Source: Deltaproteobacteria bacterium (GTDB lineage Bacteria; Myxococcota; B64-G9). From it: a stretch of DNA of 64,000 nt. The notes beneath the pieces are model-generated. The model made no database searches, was not told where the DNA came from, and saw nothing but the letters and a program-made list of their open reading frames with translations. Below are positions 37,494 through 45,291 of this stretch, one piece after another. The stretch lies in the NCBI GenBank assembly GCA_019314375.1, contig JAFCZJ010000003.1:1-64000 (forward strand). Reading direction: 5' to 3'. The translations under genes were made by a program, and so were the position numbers. Position 1 is the first letter of the stretch; the number at the start of each line of letters is the position of its first letter.

Positions 37494-39290
37494 CTACTCC
37501 ACGGTCACGCGCAAAATCTCATCGAAGGTGGTCAAGCCCTGAGCCAATTTCTTGATGGCCGCCTCACGCAGGGTCATCATGCCGTCGAGCCGGGCTACCT
37601 TCATGATCTCCTTGGTGTCTTCCCGAGCGTTGATCATCTTGACGATCTTGCTGCTGATCGGCATGACCTCATAGATGGCCGTCCGGCCGAAGTAGCCTGT
37701 ACCGCGGCAGGCCGGGCAACCTTCCCCATAATAAACCGGCAGCTTGCGCTGACCTTCCTCGGGCATCTTCATACCCAAAACATTAATCTGGTCCGTGGTC
37801 AGAAAGGTTTTCTTGCGGCAGTGCTGGCAGATAAGCCTAAGCAAGCGCTGGGCCACCACCCCGGTCAGGGTCGAAGAAAGGAGGAAAGGTTCCACCTCCA
37901 AATCCAGCATGCGACCCATCGCGGAGCCTGAGTCATTGGTGTGCAGAGTGGCCAGGACAAGGTGACCGGTCAAAGCGGCCTGCACCGCATTGGAGGCCGT
38001 CTCCGCGTCGCGCACCTCTCCCACCATGATGATATCTGGATCCTGACGCAAAATGGAGCGCAGGGCCGAGGCGAAGGTGATGCCGATGTTGGTCCGCACC
38101 GAAACCTGGTTGAAGTCTTCGACCACCATTTCGATGGGATCCTCGATGGAGACAATGTTCACTTCCGGGCTGGCCCGGTATTTCAGTGAAGAGTACAAGG
38201 TGGTGGTCTTGCCGCTGCCCGTGGGCCCGGTCACCAACACCAGGCCATTGGTACGCGAGATGAAGGATTCCCAAAGGTTGTAATCCCTGGTGAAAAATCC
38301 CAACTCGCTGAGATCCTGCATCAACACCGTGGGATCAAAAATCCGGATGACAATCTTCTCGCCGAATGCCACAGGCATGGAAGAGACACGAAGCTCGGTT
38401 TCCATCTCCCCTTTGCCGGTCTTAATGCGCCCGGCCTGGGGTCTTCGCTTCTCTGCGATATCCATGCGGGCCAGCATCTTGATGCGGGAAATCACTGCCG
38501 CATGCACCACCTTGGGCAGGCTGGTGACGTTGTGCATGATGCCATCGATGCGCACCCGAAAAAGGCTCTGGTCCCGCTTGGGTTCAATATGAATATCCGA
38601 AGCCCGCTGATCAAAAGCGTAATGGAGCATGTACTCCACGGCGTTGACCACATGCTTGTCGTTGGCCTCTAAGTCCTGCACGGACTTGAGCTGGACCAAC
38701 TGCTCCAGGTTGCCGATGTCGTGACCGGCTTCCATGGTCAGAGCAGCCGCCTTGACTGAAGACCGGAAGCCATAAAGCTCTGTGATGATGCGCTGGATAT
38801 CCTTCTTCGCCGAGACCACGGGCTGGATCTCAAAACCGGTCACCCGGCGAAGATTCTCCAAAAGCTCCACATCAAAGGGGTCGGCCACCGCCACACTAAG
38901 CTTGGAGCCCTCCTTGCCCAACACCAAAACCGAGTGCCGCCGGGCAAAAGGCCGGGACATAACCGTGGTGATAAGCTTCATGTCGAGCTGCAAAGGATCG
39001 ATCTTTTTGTAGTCGAGCTTCGCCTCTTCGGCCAGAAGCTTGGCGATTCGGTCCTCATCCAAGACCGCGTTCTTCTCACCTTGTATCTTCAGGTCAAAAG
39101 AAGCCAGGAGCTCAGCCCCCGAGATGCTAACCCGCTGCCTGCCGCTGCGCCCGATGTTGGCGTCATGCAGCAAGCGCTGGCGCTTGGAACTCTCCTTGAC
39201 CAGCGCGCTTTTTAGCTGATCTTCGGTCAACAAACCGCGCTCCACCAGCACCTGGCCTAGTGTGCGCATATCTCTCGGGCCGTTATTCAT
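37494..39290 (-). CDS. GspE/PilB-family secretion or pilus-assembly ATPase
   Basis: The 598-aa protein has the MshEN-like N-terminal domain (LGQVLVERGLLTEDQL, often c-di-GMP-binding in this family) and the hexameric ATPase core. Visible motifs are Walker A GPTGSGKTTTLYSSL, the Asp box IEDPIE, Walker B DPDIIMVGEVRDAETA, the His box GHLVLATLHTND, and a tetracysteine zinc site (CQHC and CPAC). It powers a type IV pilus or type II secretion pseudopilus, but no pilin or inner-membrane platform gene is nearby. The ATG at 39290 has no good Shine-Dalgarno; ATG 39269 (MRTLGQVLVERG), behind GAGAG, may be the true start. A TTGACT box upstream on the minus strand may be its promoter. Confidence 0.93.
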   Translation of the reverse strand: MNNGPRDMRTLGQVLVERGLLTEDQLKSALVKESSKRQRLLHDANIGRSGRQRVSISGAELLASFDLKIQGEKNAVLDEDRIAKLLAEEAKLDYKKIDPLQLDMKLITTVMSRPFARRHSVLVLGKEGSKLSVAVADPFDVELLENLRRVTGFEIQPVVSAKKDIQRIITELYGFRSSVKAAALTMEAGHDIGNLEQLVQLKSVQDLEANDKHVVNAVEYMLHYAFDQRASDIHIEPKRDQSLFRVRIDGIMHNVTSLPKVVHAAVISRIKMLARMDIAEKRRPQAGRIKTGKGEMETELRVSSMPVAFGEKIVIRIFDPTVLMQDLSELGFFTRDYNLWESFISRTNGLVLVTGPTGSGKTTTLYSSLKYRASPEVNIVSIEDPIEMVVEDFNQVSVRTNIGITFASALRSILRQDPDIIMVGEVRDAETASNAVQAALTGHLVLATLHTNDSGSAMGRMLDLEVEPFLLSSTLTGVVAQRLLRLICQHCRKKTFLTTDQINVLGMKMPEEGQRKLPVYYGEGCPACRGTGYFGRTAIYEVMPISSKIVKMINAREDTKEIMKVARLDGMMTLREAAIKKLAQGLTTFDEILRVTVE

Positions 39291-39339
39291 GGTGACGATC
39301 TTTGTATCATGCGGGCAAGAAACGAGTCAACGCGAGCGC

Positions 39340-39368
39340 TTGCAACACAGACACCCTTCGTCTATCAT
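39340..39368 (+). promoter_or_regulatory. Sigma-70-type promoter of the DUF1573 selenoprotein gene
   Basis: TTGCAA (39340-39345) and TATCAT (39363-39368) are separated by exactly 17 bp and lie about 66 bp before the start codon, leaving a 5' leader of about 58 nt. Confidence 0.6.
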
Positions 39369-39391
39369 CCCGGCTTGAACAACATTAGCTA

Positions 39392-39410
39392 GAGTTCCCA
39401 GAGGGAACTC
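39392..39410 (+). promoter_or_regulatory. Hairpin or operator in the 5' leader of the DUF1573 gene
   Basis: GAGTTCCC and GGGAACTC form a perfect 8-bp inverted repeat around AGA, between the promoter and the Shine-Dalgarno. It could be an operator or an RNA hairpin in the leader. Confidence 0.45.
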
Positions 39411-39434
39411 CAGCCACCAACCACGGAGGACCGC

Positions 39435-40700
39435 ATGAGACGTAGCCCCATGACAGGCCTGTTGATGCTGGGCCTGCTGACCTTCATCGGCGCCGGCCTG
39501 ATCGGATGTCCCGAGCAGCCGACCGGTCAGGCAGACTCAAGCAGCGTCAACGCTGACCCAGGCACCGACACCACGGCGGCGGCACCAGTGATCACTTGCG
39601 CCGAAGCCAAACATGACTTCGGCACCGTGCCTCAGGGCCAAGAAGTCAAACATGTCTTCACTGTGAAAAACACCGGCAAAGGCGTGCTGAAGATCATACG
39701 CGCCAAAGGTGGCTGAGGCTGCACCGCCGCCGTTGTTTCGGCGAGCGAACTTCCCCCGGGCGGGGAAGGAAAAATTGAAGTCAAAGTATTCACCCGTGGT
39801 CGTCAAGGCAAACTGTCGAAGAGCATTAACGTCGAGTCCAATGATCCCAAGACCCCACGCCTGAAACTGACCATCAGCGGCCAGGTCGAGGTGGTGGTTG
39901 GGTTCGCCAAATCTCGAATGGACTTCCGCGCCGTGAGCAAGGGATCCAGCAACGAAGCCATCATCAAGCTGACAGGCAAACAGCTTGCGAAACTCAAATT
40001 GTCCGAGATTTCCTCCACTCATCCCGACGTACTCAAAGCCGTGGAAATCAAAACCGAGGATGGGGCCAAGGCCCTAAAGGTGACCTTCAAGGCGGGGGAC
40101 AAGGTCGAGTTTTTCCGGGCCAAGATCACGGCCAAGACCAACATCCCGAAGGTGCCCTCATTAACCCTGGCGGTCTCAGCCCGGGTCAGTGAGGACATCA
40201 ACGCCATGCCTACCTCCTTGTGGTTCACCGAGGCCGGCGCAAAAAACAACAAACGCCCTGGCATGAAAAGCAGCACTCGGCCCAGGACCTTCAGCGTGAC
40301 TTCCTTGAGCAAGCAGGCCTTCAAAATCACCAAGGTCGAGGATCCGACAGGTGCCGTGGAGGCCAAGGCCAGCTCCACCGCCAAGGGCTGGGTTGTGCGG
40401 GCCACCATGAAGAAGCAACCAGAAAAGAAAATGGGCAAGCTGATCGTCCACACGGACAGCAAGAAGCAGCCGACCCTTGAAATCAGCTATCGCATTCGCT
40501 CGATGGGCCCAACCCGCGGTCGTATTCCAAACCGCATATTGCCTGGAATGCGTAAACCCAGGCCAGGCAAATCGGGTTTTCGAATCGACTCCAAACGTCC
40601 AGGCCGAATCCCAATGAAAGCCAAACCACGAGGCCCGGGCAAGGGCCTGCGCATCAAGCCGGTTGCCCCGATAAAGGTCCAACAGAAACCGGCTAGTTAG
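39435..40700 (+). CDS. DUF1573-family lipoprotein; probable selenoprotein with in-frame UGA (Sec94)
   Basis: The start follows GGAGG and yields a lipoprotein signal (MTGLLMLGLLTFIGAGLIGC). The first 93 codons end at TGA 39714-39716, but the same frame continues without a stop to 40700, for 421 aa. Before the TGA is the DUF1573 pattern HDFGTVPQGQEVKHVFTVKN and GVLKIIRAKGG. Directly after it come GCTAAVVSASELPPGGEGKI, GRQGKLSKSI and NDPKTPRLKLTISG. The family hallmark is CGCT; the first Cys codon is here TGA, so the motif reads Sec-Gly-Cys-Thr. Two further Ig/DUF1573-like domains (~150-345) and a basic Pro-rich tail follow. A hairpin sits 9 nt after the UGA, and a tRNA-Sec gene is 2.8 kb away. 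A nonsense mutation or sequencing error is the alternative, but exact replacement of the motif cysteine argues against it. The role of DUF1573 is unknown; it is periplasmic and membrane-anchored here. Confidence 0.85.
39725..39747 (+). promoter_or_regulatory. Candidate bacterial SECIS hairpin
   Basis: CGC (39725-39727) and CGCCG (39728-39732) pair with CGGCG (39739-39743) and GCG (39745-39747), with a bulged A at 39744 and the loop TTGTTT. The loop starts 17 nt after the UGA (16 intervening bases), within the spacing known for bacterial SECIS elements. A second stable hairpin (CTTCCCC/GGGGAAG, 39750-39768) follows. Confidence 0.55.
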
Positions 40701-40747
40701 TAGCGCTCAGCAGAACCAATCCCGCACCAGCATTCCCCTAAGCAAAC

Positions 40748-40776
40748 TTGCGAAACGACAATTTCCCGACTAAAAT
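40748..40776 (+). promoter_or_regulatory. Sigma-70-type promoter of the DUF47-Pit operon
   Basis: TTGCGA (40748-40753) and TAAAAT (40771-40776) are 17 bp apart, about 40 bp before the DUF47 start. I see no convincing Pho box. Confidence 0.55.
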
Positions 40777-40814
40777 CAAATTTTCGTCTCGTCTATTTAA
40801 ACTGGGAGCCGTTT

Positions 40815-41462
40815 ATGGGTTTGTTCTGGAAGAAACAAGAAAAGATCGAAGAAATGATGACTCAGTATTTCAATCGCTGTGACAAGTGCTTCGAAATGCT
40901 CGAAAAGGCCTACAGCGTCTACATGGAAATGGGTCAAGGCGAGGCATTTGAAGCGGCCGTGGTGGCCGCATCCAAGGTCGAAAGCTCGGCGGACGATCTG
41001 CGCAGAGACATCGAGTATACGCTCTACGGCAAAGCCCTGTTGCCCGAATCCCGTGGTGACATCCTGGGGCTTTTAGAAACCTTCGACACCCTGCCCAACA
41101 TGGCCGAGACCATCCTTTACAGCCTGCGCTGCCAGCGCATCAAGATCCCCAACGAATTGCAGACCGATTTCCAAAAACTTGTCGATGTCAACCTTCAGGC
41201 TTACTACCTGGTTCGCAAGGCCGTGGACAACCTGATGAACAACCCCAGGGTCACCCTGCATTCGACCAAAGACGTCGACATGAAAGAGAGCGAGTCGGAC
41301 AACCTGGAGCGTGACATCATCTGCAAAATTTTCAGCTCGGAGATGGACATGGGCACCAAGATTCTCTTCAAGGATCTGGCCCTGCTCATCGGAGAAATCT
41401 CGGACCGGGCCGAGAAAGTGGCCGACCGCATCGGCATCGTGGCCATCAAGCGGCAAATATAA
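40815..41462 (+). CDS. DUF47 (PhoU-like) phosphate transport regulator
   Basis: The 215-aa, all-helical protein (MGLFWKKQEKIEEMMTQYFN) matches the DUF47/TIGR00153 family, which resembles PhoU and is normally encoded next to Pit-type phosphate transporters. Typical features are the repeated amphipathic helices with acidic patches (SSADDLRRDIEYTLYGKALLPESRGDI and the C-terminal IGEISDRAEKVADRIGIVAIKRQI). It probably regulates or couples to the transporter encoded 18 bases downstream. GGGAG precedes the ATG. It is cytoplasmic. Confidence 0.93.
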   Translation: MGLFWKKQEKIEEMMTQYFNRCDKCFEMLEKAYSVYMEMGQGEAFEAAVVAASKVESSADDLRRDIEYTLYGKALLPESRGDILGLLETFDTLPNMAETILYSLRCQRIKIPNELQTDFQKLVDVNLQAYYLVRKAVDNLMNNPRVTLHSTKDVDMKESESDNLERDIICKIFSSEMDMGTKILFKDLALLIGEISDRAEKVADRIGIVAIKRQI

Positions 41463-41480
41463 CTTCGAGGAAATCTATCC

Positions 41481-42419
41481 ATGTGGCAAGTCGTGTCAGG
41501 CGTATTTCTTGGCTGGTCGCTGGGCTCGAACGACGCATCCAACGTCTTCGGCACGGCCGTGGCCTCCCGTATGATTAGTTTTTGGACCGCGGCAATCCTT
41601 TGCTCCGTCTTCGTGGTCTTGGGCGCGATTCTCGGTGGCCAGGAAGGCATCGAGACCTACCGCAAGCTTAGCCCCATGGTGCCCAACATGGCCTTCGTGG
41701 TGGCCTTGGCTGCCGGACTCACCGTCACCCTCATGTCATTCATGAGCCTACCCGTGTCCACCAGCCAGGCCGTGGTGGGTGCCCTGGTGGTCATCGGCCT
41801 CTTGCAGCAAAACTTGGACACATCCAGCCTGGTCAAAGTCGTGCTCTGCTGGGTGGGCACCCCCATCGGCGCGGCCCTCATGACCATCGTGCTCTATTTC
41901 ACGGTGGGCAAGCTCCTCAACTTTCTTTTCCCATCCCTCTTCATGTGGGATCGGGGCCTACGCGTGGCGTTGATGATCGCCGGTTCATATGGGGCTTACG
42001 CTCTCGGTGCCAACAACGTGGCCAACGTGACCGGCCCCTTCGTCGGCCCCGACGGACTGACGCCCTTCATGGCCACCTTGATAGGATCGCTGGCCATCGC
42101 CTTCGGGGTCATCACCTACTCGCGCAAGGTCATGATAACTGTCGGCAAGAACCTGGTGCGCTTAGACGCCTTCACGGCCTTCATCGCCATCTTGGCCGAG
42201 GCGGCCACCGTGCACATCTACGCCATGGTGGGCGTCCCCGTGTCCACCAGTCAGGCCATTGTTGGCGCGGTCTTAGGCGTGGGCCTGATCAAGGGGGCCC
42301 AAACCATCAACACCAAAACCCTGTGGCGCATTCTCTTCGGCTGGATAGGCACCCCGGTCATCGCCGGCGGCGTGGCCTTTTTGCTCTATCAGGCTTTCGT
42401 TCTGACCAAGCTGGTATAA
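41481..42419 (+). CDS. Inorganic phosphate transporter, Pit family
   Basis: The 312-aa membrane protein has the two Pit/PHO4 signature repeats: GWSLGSNDASNVFGTAVAS near the N-terminus and GAYALGANNVANVTGPFVG near residue 175, plus the paired 'PVSTSQAVVGAL' and 'PVSTSQAIVGAV' motifs. Pit transporters move metal-phosphate with protons or Na+ at low affinity. GAGG precedes the ATG. It forms an operon with the DUF47 gene. Its stop lies one base from the end of the convergent GDPD gene. Confidence 0.95.
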   Translation: MWQVVSGVFLGWSLGSNDASNVFGTAVASRMISFWTAAILCSVFVVLGAILGGQEGIETYRKLSPMVPNMAFVVALAAGLTVTLMSFMSLPVSTSQAVVGALVVIGLLQQNLDTSSLVKVVLCWVGTPIGAALMTIVLYFTVGKLLNFLFPSLFMWDRGLRVALMIAGSYGAYALGANNVANVTGPFVGPDGLTPFMATLIGSLAIAFGVITYSRKVMITVGKNLVRLDAFTAFIAILAEAATVHIYAMVGVPVSTSQAIVGAVLGVGLIKGAQTINTKTLWRILFGWIGTPVIAGGVAFLLYQAFVLTKLV

Positions 42420-42420
42420 C

Positions 42421-43392
42421 TCACCAACCGAAACCGTCGGGATACAAATACGACGAGTAAAGACGACCAAATTCGGCGCCCAAGCCCAAGGCACCCTCGG
42501 CCAGGATGTCGTCCAGGGTCTGCCAAGCTTGATCGAAATACTGCTGTTTTTGAGCCTCATCTCCGGTGGAGGCAGCAGCAGCAAGCCAGACGTCTACCGA
42601 AGTGAAGGTGTCTAAGTACAATCGGATGTCGTGCGCTTCCAAAACAACCACCACTTCGGCGATGGGAATCGGATCGCCGTGTATCCAGCGAAAATCCAGT
42701 ACATCGTGATGCCCTTCGATGATGCCTTGGAAGTCTTCAGGCGAGGAAGCCCTTCCCATGACCACGCCATCAGGGAGCACCGCCCGATAGGCATGTAGCG
42801 CATCCAGGCTGGAGTCAAAAAACAGCACTCGCTCACTCACACCCAAGTCTCTCACCAACTCGGCCAAGCGGCCGGCGTCTCCGTCCTTGAAATCCACCAT
42901 GATGGTGATCCACGAAGTAGCCAGAAGCAGTTGCTCCAGGGTGGGCGGATGACAGCGCGCGGGCTGAGAATCCGGATCAGGCAGACAACGATCATCGGCG
43001 ATGACAAGTTGGGAAAACTCGGCCAGGCTCAAAACGCCGACATCAACCCGGCCGGGAAAACGCGTCTCCCCATCGGTGGTGCGAACGACGTCCTCATCAT
43101 GCATGATGACAATGTGACCATCGGCGGTCTCACGGGTGTCGATCTCCACCATGGGCAAACCGAGCGCCTCACATTCGAGCACCCCCGCTATCGTGTTTTC
43201 CGGCTCTGAGCCACAGAGCCCCCGGTGGGCAGAGACCATGGGCAACGGGCATTTGGGATCGGCCAAACAAGAGGCAGGGGTCCAGTCCGGCCCGCCCGCG
43301 TCCACGCCACCATCCGTACCCGCATCGGTCTCAGCGAGCTCGCCTCCACAAGCAGAAAGCAACAAAAGCAAAAAAGAAACAGACCAACGCAT
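42421..43392 (-). CDS. Glycerophosphodiester phosphodiesterase lipoprotein
   Basis: The start at 43392 is set by GGAGG seven bases upstream (the in-frame GTG at 43398 is too close). The lipoprotein signal MRWSVSFLLLLLSAC is followed by an Asp/Gly/Ala linker. The GDPD catalytic core is SAHRGLCGSEPENT (His-Arg-Gly and Glu), VEIDTRETADGHIVIMHDE and TIMVDFKDGD, with intact catalytic His, Glu and Asp residues. It would hydrolyse glycerophosphodiesters to glycerol-3-phosphate and an alcohol in the periplasm. It may supply phosphate-containing products alongside the convergent Pit gene, but this link is an inference. Confidence 0.92.
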   Translation of the reverse strand: MRWSVSFLLLLLSACGGELAETDAGTDGGVDAGGPDWTPASCLADPKCPLPMVSAHRGLCGSEPENTIAGVLECEALGLPMVEIDTRETADGHIVIMHDEDVVRTTDGETRFPGRVDVGVLSLAEFSQLVIADDRCLPDPDSQPARCHPPTLEQLLLATSWITIMVDFKDGDAGRLAELVRDLGVSERVLFFDSSLDALHAYRAVLPDGVVMGRASSPEDFQGIIEGHHDVLDFRWIHGDPIPIAEVVVVLEAHDIRLYLDTFTSVDVWLAAAASTGDEAQKQQYFDQAWQTLDDILAEGALGLGAEFGRLYSSYLYPDGFGW

Positions 43393-43425
43393 CTTCACAC
43401 CTCCAATATCTCCACTTTGCCACGA

Positions 43426-43454
43426 TTGACATCGGGGACAAAGGACCCTACCTT
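43426..43454 (+). promoter_or_regulatory. Sigma-70 promoter of tRNA-Sec
   Basis: TTGACA (43426-43431) and TACCTT (43449-43454) are 17 bp apart, which places the start of transcription at about the first base of the tRNA (43462). Confidence 0.65.
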
Positions 43455-43461
43455 ACTAGAT

Positions 43462-43559
43462 GGAAGTGCCTAGGTCACTGGTGGGCCTCCCGGGCTTCAA
43501 ACCCGGTGTGACGTGTGAGAAGCGCGTCAGGTGGGTTCGATTCCCATGCACTTCCGCCA
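43462..43559 (+). tRNA. selC: tRNA-Sec (anticodon TCA)
   Basis: The 98-nt gene has an 8-bp acceptor stem (GGAAGTGC with GCACTTCC), discriminator G and encoded CCA. The anticodon arm is CCGGG-CTTCAAA-CCCGG, so the anticodon is TCA, reading UGA. There is a long variable arm (TGACG/CGTCA stem) and a normal T arm with TTCGATT. The 8-bp acceptor and long extra arm are the hallmarks of bacterial selenocysteine tRNA. Sec synthesis genes (selA, selB, selD) are not in the window. Confidence 0.97.
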
Positions 43560-43569
43560 AAGCAACCCA

Positions 43570-43603
43570 GACCCGATCCACAATCAGGATCGGGTCTTTT
43601 TTT
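43570..43603 (+). terminator. Rho-independent terminator of tRNA-Sec
   Basis: GACCCGATCC pairs with GGATCGGGTC around a 7-nt loop and is followed by seven T residues. It lies 11 bases after the tRNA CCA. Confidence 0.92.
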
Positions 43604-43609
43604 GTCTAC

Positions 43610-43678
43610 AAGGGGGACGTTGTTGCGTTATTCTCATTATTCTTCGAATAATGAGAATAACGCAACAACGTCCCCCTT
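43610..43678 (+). repeat. Perfect long inverted repeat (33-bp arms, 3-nt loop)
   Basis: Bases 43610-43642 and 43646-43678 are perfectly complementary (outer end AAGGGGGACG, inner end ATTATTC around TTC). It is too long and perfect for a normal terminator and has no T tract on either strand. It lies between the tRNA-Sec terminator and the acyltransferase start. Part of the 3' arm (CCCC) could pair instead with GGGG at 43680-43683. No transposase or target-site duplication is seen. Confidence 0.9.
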
Positions 43679-43709
43679 CGGGGCTATTCATCTAATGAGG
43701 GGTCTCAGC

Positions 43710-45281
43710 GTGAGAGCGGAAGACAAACAGCGAGTTTTGGCCGAGGTAACTCAACGGGTCTTGGATAATTGGAGCGAAGATCCGGAACAAGCCATCTTCG
43801 ACACCATCTACCATGAGCGGCAGCGGCTGGAGAAAGAGCGAAACCAAAAGCTCCGCAAATCCTGGTCGGGGTTTTACGACGGCGTAGCCAAAGAAGCCCT
43901 CAAGGCCGACACGGTCCGGCAACGAGAATTGCTGCGCGCCATCATCCGGCGATTCGCCGATGAGGTGGTGGGCCACTTCGATCCCAAGGTCTATCAACTG
44001 GCCACTCGGGTACTGCCGCCGGCCCTGAACTTGATGTTCAATGCCATGAGCCCCTTGAAGCTATTGCAGGCCCTGCCCAACGGCCTGACCCGCTTGGACA
44101 ATCAGCTCATTGTGACCGGTGAGACCGAAGTCCTGAAGAAAGTCGCAAAGCTCGGCACCACCGTACTGGTCCCCACCCATTCAAGCAACTTGGACAGCAT
44201 CCTGGTGGGCTTTGGCCTGCATCGCCTGGGTCTACCCCCCTATGTTTACGGAGCCGGCCTCAATCTTTTCGCGAACAAGCTGATGGGTTTCTTCATGCAC
44301 AACCTGGGCGCCTACAAGGTCGATCGACGCAAGCAAGCGCCGATTTACAAAAACGTCCTGAAAACCTATGCCGGCCACAGCATGGAAATGGGTTACCACA
44401 ACCTTTTCTTCCCTGGGGGCACACGCTCACGCTCCGGTTCGGTAGAGCAAAAACTCAAACTGGGCCTCTTGGGCATGGCCGGAAACGCCTACATCCACAA
44501 CCTGCGGGCCAAAATCGAAAAACCCGATATTTTCGTGGTGCCCTGCACCATCAACTACCAGCTCGTATTGGAAGCCGAGACCCTCATCAGCGATCACCTC
44601 AAAGACGTAGGCAAAAGCCGCTACATCATCGAAGACGACGAGTTCTCCCGGCCCAAACGCATCTTGGACTTCGTCGACCGCATGTTCTCCATGCACTCCA
44701 CCATCCACATAGTCATTTCCCGGCCCATGGATGTCTTCGGCAATCCGGTGGACGACGAGGGCCGCTCAATCGACGCCCGGGGCCGGACGGTGGATCGTGA
44801 GCGTTACATACAAAACGCAGCCGGCCTGCCCGACCTTGAACCCCAACGGGATCAGGAATACACGAAAGAACTGTCTACGGCCGTGGCCCACGCCTACAAG
44901 CGCGACACCATGTTCAAACCCATTCATCTGGTCAGCCGGACGGTCTTTTCGCTCCTCAAAGAACTCAACCCGGACATGGATCTCTACCGTCTGTTGCGCA
45001 CCGGCGGCGAGCATGATCATGTGCCCCTGACCCAGGTTTACCACCGCCTGGAGCGAAGCATCGACCAGATGGCTCGAGCAAAAAGCGCAGGACGACTCTG
45101 GCTGGATCCGGTCCTGGCCGCGGGCGATCCGGTGGAGATTATGAGCCACGCATTAAAGCACCTCTCCACTTACCATCACCACCCCGCCCTTGTACGACGC
45201 GGCGATAGGCTCTTTCATGAAGATCGCAACCTGCTGCTCTTCTACCAAAACCGCTTCGCCGGTCACGACGTAGCGGTCTGA
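43710..45281 (+). CDS. PlsB-like glycerol-3-phosphate acyltransferase
   Basis: The start is taken as GTG 43710 (reading VRAEDKQRVLAEVTQRV), because GAGGGG lies seven bases upstream; ATG 43695 has no Shine-Dalgarno and would start close to the inverted repeat. The ~523-aa protein has the acyltransferase block I HSSNLDS (HX4D), block II-like GAYKVDRRK, block III FPGGTRSRSG and the later VVPCTINYQLVLEAE motif. These are typical of PlsB/DHAPAT-type enzymes that acylate glycerol-3-phosphate at the membrane. The following genes are gpsA (10 bases on) and a phosphatase-like gene, a coherent glycerolipid operon. Confidence 0.88.
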   Translation: MRAEDKQRVLAEVTQRVLDNWSEDPEQAIFDTIYHERQRLEKERNQKLRKSWSGFYDGVAKEALKADTVRQRELLRAIIRRFADEVVGHFDPKVYQLATRVLPPALNLMFNAMSPLKLLQALPNGLTRLDNQLIVTGETEVLKKVAKLGTTVLVPTHSSNLDSILVGFGLHRLGLPPYVYGAGLNLFANKLMGFFMHNLGAYKVDRRKQAPIYKNVLKTYAGHSMEMGYHNLFFPGGTRSRSGSVEQKLKLGLLGMAGNAYIHNLRAKIEKPDIFVVPCTINYQLVLEAETLISDHLKDVGKSRYIIEDDEFSRPKRILDFVDRMFSMHSTIHIVISRPMDVFGNPVDDEGRSIDARGRTVDRERYIQNAAGLPDLEPQRDQEYTKELSTAVAHAYKRDTMFKPIHLVSRTVFSLLKELNPDMDLYRLLRTGGEHDHVPLTQVYHRLERSIDQMARAKSAGRLWLDPVLAAGDPVEIMSHALKHLSTYHHHPALVRRGDRLFHEDRNLLLFYQNRFAGHDVAV

Positions 45282-45291
45282 GGAACCCATC

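Noticed and set aside
39714-39716. TGA as an ordinary stop codon making a 93-aa truncated protein
   Set aside because: The frame continues for 327 further codons with conserved DUF1573 sequence starting directly after the TGA, and the TGA sits at the motif cysteine.
41481-42419. A Pho-box-regulated operon
   Set aside because: A sigma-70 promoter is seen, but no clear pair of Pho-box half-sites, so phosphate-starvation control is not claimed.
43460-43651. Short open frame over the tRNA-Sec gene
   Set aside because: The sequence is explained by the tRNA fold and its terminator; the frame is incidental.
43610-43678. Inverted repeat as an insertion-sequence end or CRISPR leader
   Set aside because: No transposase, target duplication or array is found, so it is listed only as a perfect inverted repeat of unknown role.
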